DNA of 64,000 nt from Streptomyces sp. A0642 (GTDB lineage Bacteria > Actinomycetota > Actinomycetes > Streptomycetales > Streptomycetaceae): NCBI RefSeq assembly GCF_004795105.1, contig NZ_SSBL01000012.1:1-64000 (forward strand). Reading direction: 5' to 3'. The notes beneath the pieces were generated by a model, which was not told the origin of the DNA, searched no databases, and saw only the letters and a list, made by a program, of their open reading frames with translations. The position numbers and the translations under genes were made by a program. Positions 27,920 to 36,024 of the stretch are shown in pieces (position 1 is the stretch's first letter; every line of letters starts with the position of its first letter).

Positions 27920-29139
27920 TGCGAAGCAGTGGCAGGAACAGCGGCAGCAGCGGCGGCGCCGGCAGGAGCGGCGGCAACGGCGGCGGCAGGAGCGGTGGCA
28001 GCGGCGCCGGCCGGAGCGGCGGCAACAGCGCCGGCGGCGGCAGGAGCGGCGGCCGGAACAACACCGGCACCGGCAGGAACACCAACCCGAGCCCCCGGGT
28101 CTCCGGATCCGGGCGGGAGGACAGCCAGGAGCAGCGTCCCCGCCGGCCCCGCCCCGAGGAGCGGCGCTACGACGTCGGCAACGACAAGCCCGGCGGCGAC
28201 GGCGGCACCCGCAAGGGCCGGGGCGCGGCGGCCCGCGGCGGCGCCAAGGGCGGCCCCAAGGCCGCGTCGAGCGGTTCGCGGAGCAGCGGCCGGCGCGCCC
28301 CCTACGGCGCCCCGGCCCGCCCGCGCGAGCTCGACGCCAAGATCGAGCAGCGCAACCGCGACAGGTACGCGGACAAGCCCGAGATCAAGACGCCCAAGAC
28401 CCACCCGGGTGCCGAGCAGGAGGGCGAGCGGCTGCAGAAGGTCCTCGCCCGGGCCGGCATGGGCTCGCGCCGCGCGTGCGAGGAGCTCATCGAGCAGTCC
28501 CGCGTCGAGGTGAACGGCGAGATCGTCGTCGAGCAGGGCAAGCGCGTCGACGTGCACAAGGACGAGATCAAGGTGGACGGCCTGACGGTCGCCACCCAGT
28601 CGTACCTCTTCTTCGCGCTGAACAAGCCGGCCGGTGTCGTCTCCTCCATGGAGGACCCGGACGGCCGTCAGTGCCTCGGCGACTACGTCACCAACCGTGA
28701 GACGCGTCTCTTCCACGTCGGCCGGCTGGACACCGAGACCGAGGGCATCATCATGCTCACCAACCACGGCGAGCTGGCCCACCGTCTCACCCACCCCAAG
28801 TACGGCGTGAAGAAGACCTACCTCGCCGCCATCCAGGGTCCGCTCCCGCGCGACCTGGGCAAGCGGCTCAAGGACGGCATCCAGCTGGAGGACGGGTACG
28901 CCCGCGCCGACCACTTCCGCGTCGTCGAGAACACCGGCAAGAACTACCTCGTCGAGGTGACCCTCCACGAGGGACGCAAGCACATCGTCCGCCGGATGCT
29001 GGCCGAGGCCGGCTTCCCCGTCGAGCGTCTCGTGCGCACGTCGTTCGGGCCGATCCCGCTGGGCGACCAGAAGTCGGGCTGGCTGCGGCGGCTCACCAAC
29101 ACCGAAGTGGGCATGCTGATGCGCGAGGTCGGTCTGTAG
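27919..29139 (+). CDS. rluB: 23S rRNA pseudouridine synthase RluB-type with Gly/Arg/Ser-rich head
   Basis: A 406-residue pseudouridine synthase. Residues 1 to about 150 are Gly/Ser/Arg/Asn-rich low complexity (repeats like RSGGNSAGGGRSGG), then basic. The S4 RNA-binding domain follows (RLQKVLARAGMGSRRACEELIEQSRVEVNGEIV), and the RsuA/RluB catalytic domain has HVGRLDTETEGIIMLTNHGE with the catalytic Asp in GRLD. Homologues modify 23S rRNA helix 89. The head is far longer than in E. coli RluB and should be disordered RNA-binding sequence. ATG 27919 overlaps the scpB stop; a TTG at 27916 is the same frame. An intrinsic terminator follows. Confidence 0.93.
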   Translation: MRSSGRNSGSSGGAGRSGGNGGGRSGGSGAGRSGGNSAGGGRSGGRNNTGTGRNTNPSPRVSGSGREDSQEQRPRRPRPEERRYDVGNDKPGGDGGTRKGRGAAARGGAKGGPKAASSGSRSSGRRAPYGAPARPRELDAKIEQRNRDRYADKPEIKTPKTHPGAEQEGERLQKVLARAGMGSRRACEELIEQSRVEVNGEIVVEQGKRVDVHKDEIKVDGLTVATQSYLFFALNKPAGVVSSMEDPDGRQCLGDYVTNRETRLFHVGRLDTETEGIIMLTNHGELAHRLTHPKYGVKKTYLAAIQGPLPRDLGKRLKDGIQLEDGYARADHFRVVENTGKNYLVEVTLHEGRKHIVRRMLAEAGFPVERLVRTSFGPIPLGDQKSGWLRRLTNTEVGMLMREVGL

Positions 29140-29159
29140 ACCGTCCCCGCACCGCTCAC

Positions 29160-29208
29160 GGCCCGCGGCCGGTTCCGGATTTCGAAAGGAACCTGCCGCG
29201 GGCCTTTT
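29160..29208 (+). terminator. Intrinsic terminator after rluB
   Basis: GGCCCGCGGC (29160-29169) pairs with GCCGCGGGCC (29195-29204); inside, GGTTCC (29171-29176) pairs with GGAACC (29188-29193), giving a long nearly continuous stem. A TTTT run follows at 29205-29208. It separates the chromosome-organisation operon from pnuC. Confidence 0.85.
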
Positions 29209-29227
29209 GCTGCCTCCGATCTCCCTT

Positions 29228-29245
29228 TATAGTCAGAGTGACTAT
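29228..29245 (+). promoter_or_regulatory. pnuC promoter with 17-bp palindromic operator, candidate NrtR site
   Basis: ATAGTCA GAG TGACTAT (29229-29245) is a perfect inverted repeat of seven-base arms. TATAGT at 29228-29233, at its left edge, is an excellent -10 box. A bound repressor would cover the -10 and the start point. The obvious candidate is the NrtR regulator encoded in the same operon. The ribosome site AAGGAGG (29247-29253) follows directly. Confidence 0.75.
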
Positions 29246-29258
29246 TAAGGAGGCGGGC

Positions 29259-29912
29259 GTGAGTCTCGCGGATGTACTCGATCCTCTGCAGCAACCCCTG
29301 GTGACCGTTCTGGACACCCCGGTCAGCTGGACCGAGGTACTGGGCTTCGGCAGCGGTGCGCTGTGCGTCTGGCTCGTGGCCCGCCAGCACCTCGCCAACT
29401 GGCCGATCGGCATCGCCAACAACGTCTTCTTCATCCTGCTGTTCGCCCAGTCCGGTCTGTACGCGGACGCGGGCCTCCAGATCGTCTTCATCGCCCTTGC
29501 CGCCTACGGCTGGTGGACCTGGACCCACGGGGGTGGACCAGGGACCGACGGCCTGCCGGTGCGGAGCACCACCCGCACCGAGTGGACCGGGCTGCTCGCG
29601 GCAGGGGCGGTGGGGACCCTCGCACTGACCGTCCTGCTCGACCGGGCCACCGACTCGACCGTGCCCTTCTGGGACGCGCTGACGACCGCCCTGTCGCTCG
29701 CGGCGACGTACGGGCAGTGCAGGAAGCTCGTCGAGTCGTGGTGGCTGTGGATCGCCGCCGACGTGGTCTACATCCCGCTGTACGCGTACAAGGAGCTCTA
29801 TCTGACCTCGTTGCTGTACGTCGGCTTCCTGACGCTGTGCCTGATCGGACTGCGCAACTGGCGGCGGGACCTCACCGTCCGGCGTCCCGAGCCCGTGGAG
29901 GCCGCGGCATGA
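29259..29912 (+). CDS. pnuC: PnuC-type nicotinamide riboside/mononucleotide transporter
   Basis: A 217-residue membrane protein with about seven hydrophobic segments, matching PnuC. The landmarks are NWPIGIANNVFFILLFAQSGLYADAGLQIVFIALAAYGWWTW and the later SWWLWIAADVVYIPLYAYKELYLTSLLY, in which the Trp-rich WWxWIAxDxxYIPLY segment forms the substrate tunnel. It imports nicotinamide riboside by facilitated diffusion; phosphorylation by the next gene product would trap it. GTG 29259 is five bases after AAGGAGG; an upstream GTG at 29238 lies inside the palindrome and has no ribosome site. It overlaps nadR by ATGA. Confidence 0.93.
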   Translation: MSLADVLDPLQQPLVTVLDTPVSWTEVLGFGSGALCVWLVARQHLANWPIGIANNVFFILLFAQSGLYADAGLQIVFIALAAYGWWTWTHGGGPGTDGLPVRSTTRTEWTGLLAAGAVGTLALTVLLDRATDSTVPFWDALTTALSLAATYGQCRKLVESWWLWIAADVVYIPLYAYKELYLTSLLYVGFLTLCLIGLRNWRRDLTVRRPEPVEAAA

Positions 29913-30988
29913 AGCGTTTCGCGCACGGGCTGGTGCTCGGCAAGTTCTATCCGCCGCACGCCGGCCACCACCACCTCGTCCGCACCGCCCGGGACCGCTG
30001 CGAGCGGCTCACGGTGCTGGTCTGCGCCGCCTCGGTGGAATCCGTGCCGCTCGCGGACCGCGTCGCCTGGATGCGCGAGGTGCACCCGGACGTGACGGTG
30101 GTGGGCGCCGTCGACGACACCCGCATGGATCTCCACGACCCGGCGGTCTGGGACGCCCACATGGCGGTCTTCACCGGGGCCGTGCCCGAGCCGGTGGACG
30201 CCGTCTTCACCTCGGAGTCCTACGGGGACGAACTCGCCCGCCGCTTCGGCGCGGAGTCCGTCTGCGTGGACCCCGGCCGTACGGTCTTCCCGGTCTCCGG
30301 CACCGCCGTCCGCGCGGACCCGGCCGGCTGCTGGGACTACCTCGAACCGCCGGTCCGCGCGGCCCTCGCCCGCCGGGTCGTCGTCCTCGGCGCCGAGTCC
30401 ACCGGCACCACCACGCTGGCCCGCGACCTCGCCGCCCACTACCGCCGGCGCGGCGGCATCTGGGCGCACACCGGATACGTCGCCGAGTACGGGCGCGAGT
30501 TCAGCGAGCAGAAGCTCGCCGCGCTGCGCACCCGCCGGCCCGACGCCCAGTGGGAGGACGTCACCTTCACCACCCACGACTTCCCGCTCATCGCCGAGAC
30601 GCAGAACGCCCGCGAGGAGGCCGCGGCCCGCACCGGATCCCCGCTGCTCGTCTGCGACACGGACTCCTTCGCCACGACGGTGTGGCACGAGCGGTACGTC
30701 GGCGGCCGCAACCCCCTCGTCGAGCGGACGGCCGACCGGGTCACCCACCACCTGTGGCTGCTCACCGACCACGAGGGCGTCGCCTTCGAGGACGACGGTC
30801 TGCGCGACGGCGAGGAGTTGCGGCCCTGGATGACCGACCGCTTCCGGGCCGAACTCACGCGGACCGGACGGACGTTCACCGAGGTCACCGGCGACCGGCA
30901 GGAACGGCTGGCCGCCGCCGTCACGGCCGTCGACGCCCTGCTCGCCGACGGCTGGCACTTCGCCGCGCCGCTCCCGGAGCGACGATGA
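29909..30988 (+). CDS. nadR: NadR-like NMN adenylyltransferase/ribosylnicotinamide kinase
   Basis: A 359-residue bifunctional-type protein lacking the DNA-binding domain of E. coli NadR. Residues 8-25, LVLGKFYPPHAGHHHLVR, form the nucleotidyltransferase GxFxPxHxGH motif; VFPVSGTAVRADP is the ISGTxxR-like motif. From 155 a kinase domain starts with the P-loop position GAESTGTTT (161-169), in which Thr replaces the usual Lys; later GSPLLVCDTDSFATTVWHERYVG fits the kinase fold. It would convert imported nicotinamide riboside to NMN and NAD. ATG 29909 overlaps the pnuC stop and ATGA links it to nrtR. Confidence 0.9.
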   Translation: MKRFAHGLVLGKFYPPHAGHHHLVRTARDRCERLTVLVCAASVESVPLADRVAWMREVHPDVTVVGAVDDTRMDLHDPAVWDAHMAVFTGAVPEPVDAVFTSESYGDELARRFGAESVCVDPGRTVFPVSGTAVRADPAGCWDYLEPPVRAALARRVVVLGAESTGTTTLARDLAAHYRRRGGIWAHTGYVAEYGREFSEQKLAALRTRRPDAQWEDVTFTTHDFPLIAETQNAREEAAARTGSPLLVCDTDSFATTVWHERYVGGRNPLVERTADRVTHHLWLLTDHEGVAFEDDGLRDGEELRPWMTDRFRAELTRTGRTFTEVTGDRQERLAAAVTAVDALLADGWHFAAPLPERR

Positions 30989-31719
30989 ACGCCGCCGCCC
31001 CCGAGGGCTACGACCCGCACGCCTTCGAGCCGTTCGCCGTCACCGTCGACCTCGCCGTCTTCACCGTCCGCGAGTCCCGGCTGCACGTCCTGCTCGTCGA
31101 ACGCGGCGAGGAGCCGTACAAGGGCCACTGGGCACTGCCCGGCGGCTTCGTGCTGCCCCGGGAGTCCGCCGGGACCGCGGCCCGCAGGGAGCTGGCCGAG
31201 GAGACCGGGCTGACCGAGGACACCCTCCCGTCCCTCCACCTGGAGCAATTGCGCACCTACAGCGAACCGGACCGCGACCCGAGGATGCGGGTCGTCTCCG
31301 TCGCCTACGCCGCCCTCGTGCCCGATCTGCCGGAACCACGCGGCGGCGGCGACGCGGCAGGCGCCCGGTGGTGGGACGCCGGCAGGCTCGGCACGCTCGC
31401 CTTCGACCACGACGTCATCCTGGGCGACGCCCGGGCCAGGATCGGCGCGAAACTCGAGTACACCTGCCTGGCCACCGCGTTCTGCCCGCCCGAATTCACC
31501 CTGGGAGAACTCCAGCAGGTGTACGAGACGGTCTGGGGCGTCGAGCTGGACCGGCCCAACTTCCGGCGCAAGGTCCTCGCCACACCCGGCTTCGTCCAGG
31601 CCGTGGAGGGGGCGCCGCGCCGCACCGGCGGCCGGGGGAAACCGGCCGCGCTCTACCGGGCGGGCGCCGCCACCGCCCTGCACCCCCCACTGCTGCGACC
31701 GGAAGGAAGAAGCACATGA
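30985..31719 (+). CDS. nrtR: NrtR-type Nudix-related transcriptional regulator
   Basis: A 244-residue protein combining a Nudix fold (residues 15-150) with a C-terminal winged helix (about 160-225). The Nudix-box region is GGFVLPRESAGTAARRELAEETGLTED, and the C-terminal EFTLGELQQVYETVWGVELDRPNFRRKVLATPGFVQAV is the DNA-binding part seen in NrtR repressors of NAD genes. In NrtR, ADP-ribose-type nucleotides bind the Nudix domain and release DNA. Here the Nudix box is nearly intact, so residual hydrolase activity is possible. It is coupled to nadR and to the ADP-ribosylglycohydrolase gene by ATGA overlaps. The palindrome at 29229-29245 is its likely operator. Confidence 0.88.
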   Translation: MNAAAPEGYDPHAFEPFAVTVDLAVFTVRESRLHVLLVERGEEPYKGHWALPGGFVLPRESAGTAARRELAEETGLTEDTLPSLHLEQLRTYSEPDRDPRMRVVSVAYAALVPDLPEPRGGGDAAGARWWDAGRLGTLAFDHDVILGDARARIGAKLEYTCLATAFCPPEFTLGELQQVYETVWGVELDRPNFRRKVLATPGFVQAVEGAPRRTGGRGKPAALYRAGAATALHPPLLRPEGRST

Positions 31720-32738
31720 TCGTGACCAGGACCCTCACCAAACAGGCCGCCACCGGCGCGCTCACCGGGCTCGCGCTCGGCGACGCACTGGGCTTCCCGA
31801 CCGAGTTCAACAACGTGCCGTCGATCCTCGTCAAATGCGGCCCGTGGCGCCAGATGCGGCTGCCGAAGCCGGCGATCGTCAGCGACGACACCCAGATGAC
31901 CCTCGCCCTCGGCCGCGGAATCCGCACCGCCATGGACCGCGGACTGCTCACCCCCCTGCGCCTCGTGCGACCGGTGCGCGACGAGTTCGTCGACTGGTAC
32001 CACTCGCCCGACAACAACCGCGCCCCCGGCCGCACCTGCATGACCGCCTGCCGGCTGCTCGACAGCGACCGCCTCTGGCAGGAGGCCAGCCAGACCGGCT
32101 CCAAGGGATGCGGCGCCAACATGCGCGTCGCACCGGTCGGACTCGTCCCCGGGCTGAGCGACGAGCAGCGCGCCGGCGCCGCACAGCTCCAGGCGGCCCT
32201 CACCCACGGACACCCGACCGCCCTCGCCGCCTCCGACCTGATGGCCCGGGCGGTGTACCTCCTGGCGCAGGGCGCGGAACCGATGGGCCTCATCGGGCAG
32301 CTGCGCAGCTACGCCTACGAGAACAGCGGCCGCTACCTCACCCGCTGGCTCGGCGATCTCTGGCGCCACGCGGGGGACTCCTCCCCGGAGCTGTTCATCC
32401 AGCGCGGCTGGGACGAGTGCCTCACCGCCCTCGCCCGGGTCCAGGACGCCCTGCGCCACCCGTCCCCCGAGACCGACCCCTGCGAGAGCACCGGCGACGG
32501 CTGGATCGCCGAGGAGGCCCTCGCCACGGCCCTGCACTGCTTCCTGCTCTTCCCCGACGAACCCGTCACCGCCCTGCGCCGCGCCGCCTGCACCCGGGGC
32601 GACTCGGACTCGCTCGCCTGCCTGACCGGCGCGCTGGCCGGCGCGCACCTGGGCTCGGCGGCCTGGCCCAAGGAATGGTCCGAGCGGATCGAGTACCGGA
32701 GCGACCTCCTGTCACTGGGGGCGCTCTGGGACGCTTGA
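31716..32738 (+). CDS. ADP-ribosylglycohydrolase family protein
   Basis: A 340-residue protein of the DraG/ARH family, which removes ADP-ribose from proteins or small molecules. GALTGLALGDALGFPTEF opens the fold; SDDTQMTLALGRGI supplies metal-binding Ser-Asp-Asp-Thr, and GDSDSLACLTGALAGAHLG supplies the second metal-binding Asp pair, the full dinuclear Mg/Mn site. ATG 31716 overlaps the nrtR stop. In the operon it would return ADP-ribose, the expected NrtR ligand, so product may feed back on transcription. The metal residues are all present, so an active enzyme is expected. The target is unknown. Confidence 0.9.
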   Translation: MIVTRTLTKQAATGALTGLALGDALGFPTEFNNVPSILVKCGPWRQMRLPKPAIVSDDTQMTLALGRGIRTAMDRGLLTPLRLVRPVRDEFVDWYHSPDNNRAPGRTCMTACRLLDSDRLWQEASQTGSKGCGANMRVAPVGLVPGLSDEQRAGAAQLQAALTHGHPTALAASDLMARAVYLLAQGAEPMGLIGQLRSYAYENSGRYLTRWLGDLWRHAGDSSPELFIQRGWDECLTALARVQDALRHPSPETDPCESTGDGWIAEEALATALHCFLLFPDEPVTALRRAACTRGDSDSLACLTGALAGAHLGSAAWPKEWSERIEYRSDLLSLGALWDA

Positions 32739-32741
32739 TCC

Positions 32742-33536
32742 ATGAGCACGGACACCACGCACCTCCAGGACGCCGGGCTGCCGGTCACCGACCTCGGCCC
32801 GGTCCTCGCCGGGGAACGCCACCCGCTGCTGTTCGCCACGGTCTCCGGAGCGCACCTGTACGGGTTCCCGTCCCGGGACTCGGATGTGGACCTGCGGGGG
32901 GTCCACGTCCTGCCCGCCGAGGACCTCGTGGGGCTCCGGGAGCCGGAGGAGACCCGCTCGCGGATGTGGGACAGCGAGGAGGGGGTGGAGATGGACCTGG
33001 TCACCCACGACCTCCGCAAGTTCGCCCGGCTGATGCTGAAGCCGAACGGCTATGTGCTGGAGCAGCTGCTGTCGCCGCTGGTGGTGCACACGACCGCGGT
33101 GCACGCCGAACTGGTGGCCCTCGCCCCGGCCGTCCTCACCCGCAACCACGCCCACCACTACCGCGGATTCGCCCGCACCCAGTGGAGGCTCTTCGAGAGG
33201 ACCGGCCAACTGAAACCGCTCCTGTACACCTTCCGGGCGCTGCTCACCGGCATCCACCTGATGCGCAGCGGCGAGGTGCTGGCGCACCTGCCCACGCTGC
33301 TCACCCGGGTGCCGGCGCCCTCCTGCCTCCCCGGCCTGATCACGGCCAAGGCCGCGGCCGAACACGGGGGAGCGGAGGGAGTGGACCGGGCCGAGGCGGC
33401 CCGGGACGTGGAGTCGCTGCACCGGACGCTCGACCGGGCCCAGGCCGACTCGGAGCTCCCGGACGCAGCGAGCGGGTTCGACGCGCTGCACGAACTGGTG
33501 GTGCGGGCGCGCCTCACCCCGGCCTCAGCCGGCTGA
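32742..33536 (+). CDS. Predicted nucleotidyltransferase (polymerase-beta superfamily), copy 1
   Basis: A 264-residue predicted nucleotidyltransferase. The active-site motif is VSGAHLYGFPSRDSDVDLRGVHV, of the GSxxxGxxxxxSDxDLR form with Asp residues for metal binding; MDLVTHDLRKFARLMLKPNGYVLEQLLSPL then follows as in this family. Substrates are not known, though relatives act on RNA or protein. It starts three bases after the ADP-ribosylglycohydrolase stop and may belong to the NAD-salvage transcript. Its 3' end overlaps the next, oppositely oriented member of the same family by 12 bases (33525-33536). No clear ribosome site is visible, so it may rely on coupling. Confidence 0.83.
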   Translation: MSTDTTHLQDAGLPVTDLGPVLAGERHPLLFATVSGAHLYGFPSRDSDVDLRGVHVLPAEDLVGLREPEETRSRMWDSEEGVEMDLVTHDLRKFARLMLKPNGYVLEQLLSPLVVHTTAVHAELVALAPAVLTRNHAHHYRGFARTQWRLFERTGQLKPLLYTFRALLTGIHLMRSGEVLAHLPTLLTRVPAPSCLPGLITAKAAAEHGGAEGVDRAEAARDVESLHRTLDRAQADSELPDAASGFDALHELVVRARLTPASAG

Positions 33537-34238
33537 ACCCTCCCCGGACGCCAGGGCCGACGCCCTGCGGGTGCGGATCAGGAAGTCCTCGACGCGTGCC
33601 CGGTCCGGGTGGGCGGGGAGGGGCGAGACGGCGGCGGCCTCGTCGTTCTCCTCGGCCAGGGCACTCATGCGCCGCTCCACCTCCCGCCACGCGACCTCGC
33701 CCCGCTTGACCGCCAGCAGCTCCTCCCGGGCCGCGCCCACGTCGATGGTGAGTTCTCCCGTACGCAGCAGGTCCCGGCAGCTCGCCAGCAGCCGCAGCAG
33801 ATGCATCGCGTGCTTCCAGCGCGGCGCCCCGTACTGCCGCACGTCCGCCTCCAGCTTCCTGCGCTGCCCCAGCGCGTACCGGACGAAGGTCCGATGAGCC
33901 TCCCGGGACAGGAACGCGCCCCGCAGCGACAGGAGCTCACGGCCGGTCGCGTCGACCCGCTCCACGAGGGGCGAGTGCAGGCACTCCAGCACATTGGGGT
34001 TGGCCCGCAGCGCCAGGGAGCAGAACCGTTCCAGCTCCCAGGAGAACTGCTCGTCCGCCGGCCCGTCGACATGCGCCGGAGGCTTGTCGAAACGCCAGAA
34101 CAGCGGGGTCGGGGCGAGGAACACCCCGCGCCGGTCGGTGTCGCTGCCGTCCGTCGCGAGCCCGAAGGCGCGTGAGCCCATCACGCAGGAGTAGACCGTG
34201 TGGTCGCGGACCAGGGCCTCGTCGGCGGGGGAGATCAT
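33525..34238 (-). CDS. Predicted nucleotidyltransferase, copy 2
   Basis: A 237-residue protein related to the preceding plus-strand gene, with VMGSRAFGLATDGSDTDRRGVFLAPTP as the active-site motif (G-S then SDTDRR) and FSWELERFCSLALRANPNVLECLHSPLV after it. The two genes stand tail to tail and look like ancient paralogues, but identity is low. ATG 34238 begins MISPADEALVRDH; there is no ribosome site, and TACCCT lies six bases before it on the minus strand, so a leaderless message is likely. Its function is unknown. The upstream extension of the frame is basic shadow sequence. Confidence 0.83.
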   Translation of the reverse strand: MISPADEALVRDHTVYSCVMGSRAFGLATDGSDTDRRGVFLAPTPLFWRFDKPPAHVDGPADEQFSWELERFCSLALRANPNVLECLHSPLVERVDATGRELLSLRGAFLSREAHRTFVRYALGQRRKLEADVRQYGAPRWKHAMHLLRLLASCRDLLRTGELTIDVGAAREELLAVKRGEVAWREVERRMSALAEENDEAAAVSPLPAHPDRARVEDFLIRTRRASALASGEGSAG

Positions 34239-34411
34239 GCGGGGAGGGTACGCGAGCCGGCACGCCCTCGTACGGACGGCAGCGGCCTCTCCCGGCCGCG
34301 CGCACGCCACCGCCCGCGTCTCACGGACAGGGCGGCCCGGCGCGGGACCGCGCCGCCCCTCTAGGCTGAAACGCAAGCACAGACGCGACAGGCACAGGCA
34401 AGGAGCACGAC

Positions 34412-34774
34412 GTGGCGGTACGAGCGGTCCGCGGAGCCGTCCAGCTGGAGCGGGACGAGGCCGGGCACATGGACGAGCAGGTCAGCGCCCTGCTCACCGC
34501 CGTCCTTGAGCGCAACGGTCTGGTCGCGGACGATCTGATCAGCATCTGGTTCACGGCCACACCCGACCTGCACTGCGACTTCCCCGCCGCCGCGGCGCGC
34601 GGCATCGGTATCGTCGACGTACCGCTGATCTGCGCCCAGGAGCTGGACATCCAGGGGGCCATGCCCCGGGTGGTCCGGATCCTCGCCCATGTCGAGACGT
34701 ATCTCGCCAAGTCCGAGATCGCCCACGTCTACCTCGGCGCCACCGCCTCCCTCCGCAAGGACATCGCCCAGTGA
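34412..34774 (+). CDS. aroH: Chorismate mutase, AroH class
   Basis: A 120-residue AroH-class chorismate mutase, which converts chorismate to prephenate. The trimeric-fold landmarks are RAVRGAVQLERDEAGHMDEQVSALL, SIWFTATPDLHCDFPAAAARGIG, then VPLICAQELDIQGAMPRVVRILAHV; the Arg of AVRGA and the Glu of the QELDIxG region are in the active site. GTG 34412 follows AAGGAG at a good distance. A TAGGCT at 34363-34368 may be its -10 box. It overlaps tyrA (GTGA), so the two form a tyrosine-branch operon. Length and motifs are normal. Confidence 0.95.
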   Translation: MAVRAVRGAVQLERDEAGHMDEQVSALLTAVLERNGLVADDLISIWFTATPDLHCDFPAAAARGIGIVDVPLICAQELDIQGAMPRVVRILAHVETYLAKSEIAHVYLGATASLRKDIAQ

Positions 34775-35856
34775 GAACCGCCGTCGTCATCGGAACGGGC
34801 CTCGTCGGCACCTCCGCCGCCCTCGCCCTCGCCGGGCGCGGCATCAAGGTCCACCTCGTCGACCACGACCCGGAGTCGGCCCGTACGGCGGCCGCGCTGG
34901 GCGCCGGTACCGAGGAGCCGCCCGAGGGCCGTGTCGACCTGGCGGTGATCGCGGTGCCGCCGGCCCACACCGCGACCGTGCTCGCCGCCGCCATGAACGG
35001 CGGGGTCGCCCGCGGCTACCTCGACGTCGCGAGCGTCAAGGGCGGACCGCGCCGCGAGCTGGAGGCGCTCGGCGTCGACCTCGCCCCGTACATCGGTACG
35101 CACCCCATGGCCGGCAAGGAGCGCTCCGGCCCGCTCGCCGCCACCGCCGACCTGTTCGAGGGCCGCCCCTGGGTCCTCACGCCCACCCGGGACACCGACA
35201 CCGAGGTCCTCAACCTCGCGCTGGAGCTGGTCGCGCTCTGCCGGGCCGTCCCGGTCGTCATGGACGCCGACGCCCACGACCGGGCCGTCGCCCTCGTCTC
35301 CCACACCCCGCAGCTGATCTCGTCGATGGTCGCCGCCCGCCTGGAGGAGGCCGACGAGACCGCGGTGCGCCTGTGCGGCCAGGGCATCAGGGACGTCACC
35401 AGGATCGCGGCCTCCGACCCCCGGATGTGGGTGGAGATCCTGTCCGCCAACCCCGGCCCGGTGGCCGACGTCCTCGCCGGGGTCGCCGCCGACCTGGAGG
35501 AGACCGTCCAGGCGCTGCGCGGGTTGCAGTCCGCCGACGGGGACAAGCGGCGCGAGGGCACCGAAGGCATCGAGGACGTCCTGCGCCGCGGCAACGCCGG
35601 CCGGGTCCGGGTGCCCGGGAAGCACGGCGCGGCCCCCTCCACGTACGAGATCGTGGCCGTCCTGATCAGCGACCGCCCCGGCGAGCTGGCCGGGATCTTC
35701 GCGGACGCGGGCCGGGCCGGCGTCAACATCGAGGACGTACGGATCGAGCACGCCACCGGCCAGCAGGCGGGCCTCGTCCAGCTGATGGTCGAACCGAGTG
35801 CCGCACCGGCGCTCGGCGCGGCGCTGCGCGAGCGGGGCTGGTCGCTCCGGCAGTAG
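34771..35856 (+). CDS. tyrA: Prephenate dehydrogenase with ACT domain
   Basis: A 361-residue NAD(P)-dependent dehydrogenase that turns prephenate to 4-hydroxyphenylpyruvate for tyrosine. The Rossmann motif is VIGTGLVGTSAALALAGRG, the catalytic His lies in IGTHPMAGKERSG, and the ALVSHTPQLISSMVA segment is typical of the family. An ACT domain (about residues 290-361, YEIVAVLISDRPGELAGIFADAGRAGVNIEDVRIEH) implies feedback by tyrosine. GTG 34771 overlaps the aroH stop. The last domain closes with GWSLRQ. The enzyme is complete and should act with AroH in the cytosol. Confidence 0.95.
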   Translation: MRTAVVIGTGLVGTSAALALAGRGIKVHLVDHDPESARTAAALGAGTEEPPEGRVDLAVIAVPPAHTATVLAAAMNGGVARGYLDVASVKGGPRRELEALGVDLAPYIGTHPMAGKERSGPLAATADLFEGRPWVLTPTRDTDTEVLNLALELVALCRAVPVVMDADAHDRAVALVSHTPQLISSMVAARLEEADETAVRLCGQGIRDVTRIAASDPRMWVEILSANPGPVADVLAGVAADLEETVQALRGLQSADGDKRREGTEGIEDVLRRGNAGRVRVPGKHGAAPSTYEIVAVLISDRPGELAGIFADAGRAGVNIEDVRIEHATGQQAGLVQLMVEPSAAPALGAALRERGWSLRQ

Positions 35857-36024
35857 GGGGAGCAGGAGCGGCCGCCCCGGTCTCCCGAGCCCTTGGGACA
35901 CCGGGCCGGGAGGCACTTTTCCACAGGGGTGGTCGGGCCCGCCCCGGCACTCGGTAACCTTGTGCGGGGCGGGTTCACGCGTCCCGTCCCGCCCGCCCCG
36001 TGTACCAGGAAGGTGTCCACCACC

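Noticed and set aside
29363..30988. 541-codon frame before nadR
   Set aside because: The first 182 codons are a shadow of pnuC; the conserved NadR start is ATG 29909, which overlaps the pnuC stop.
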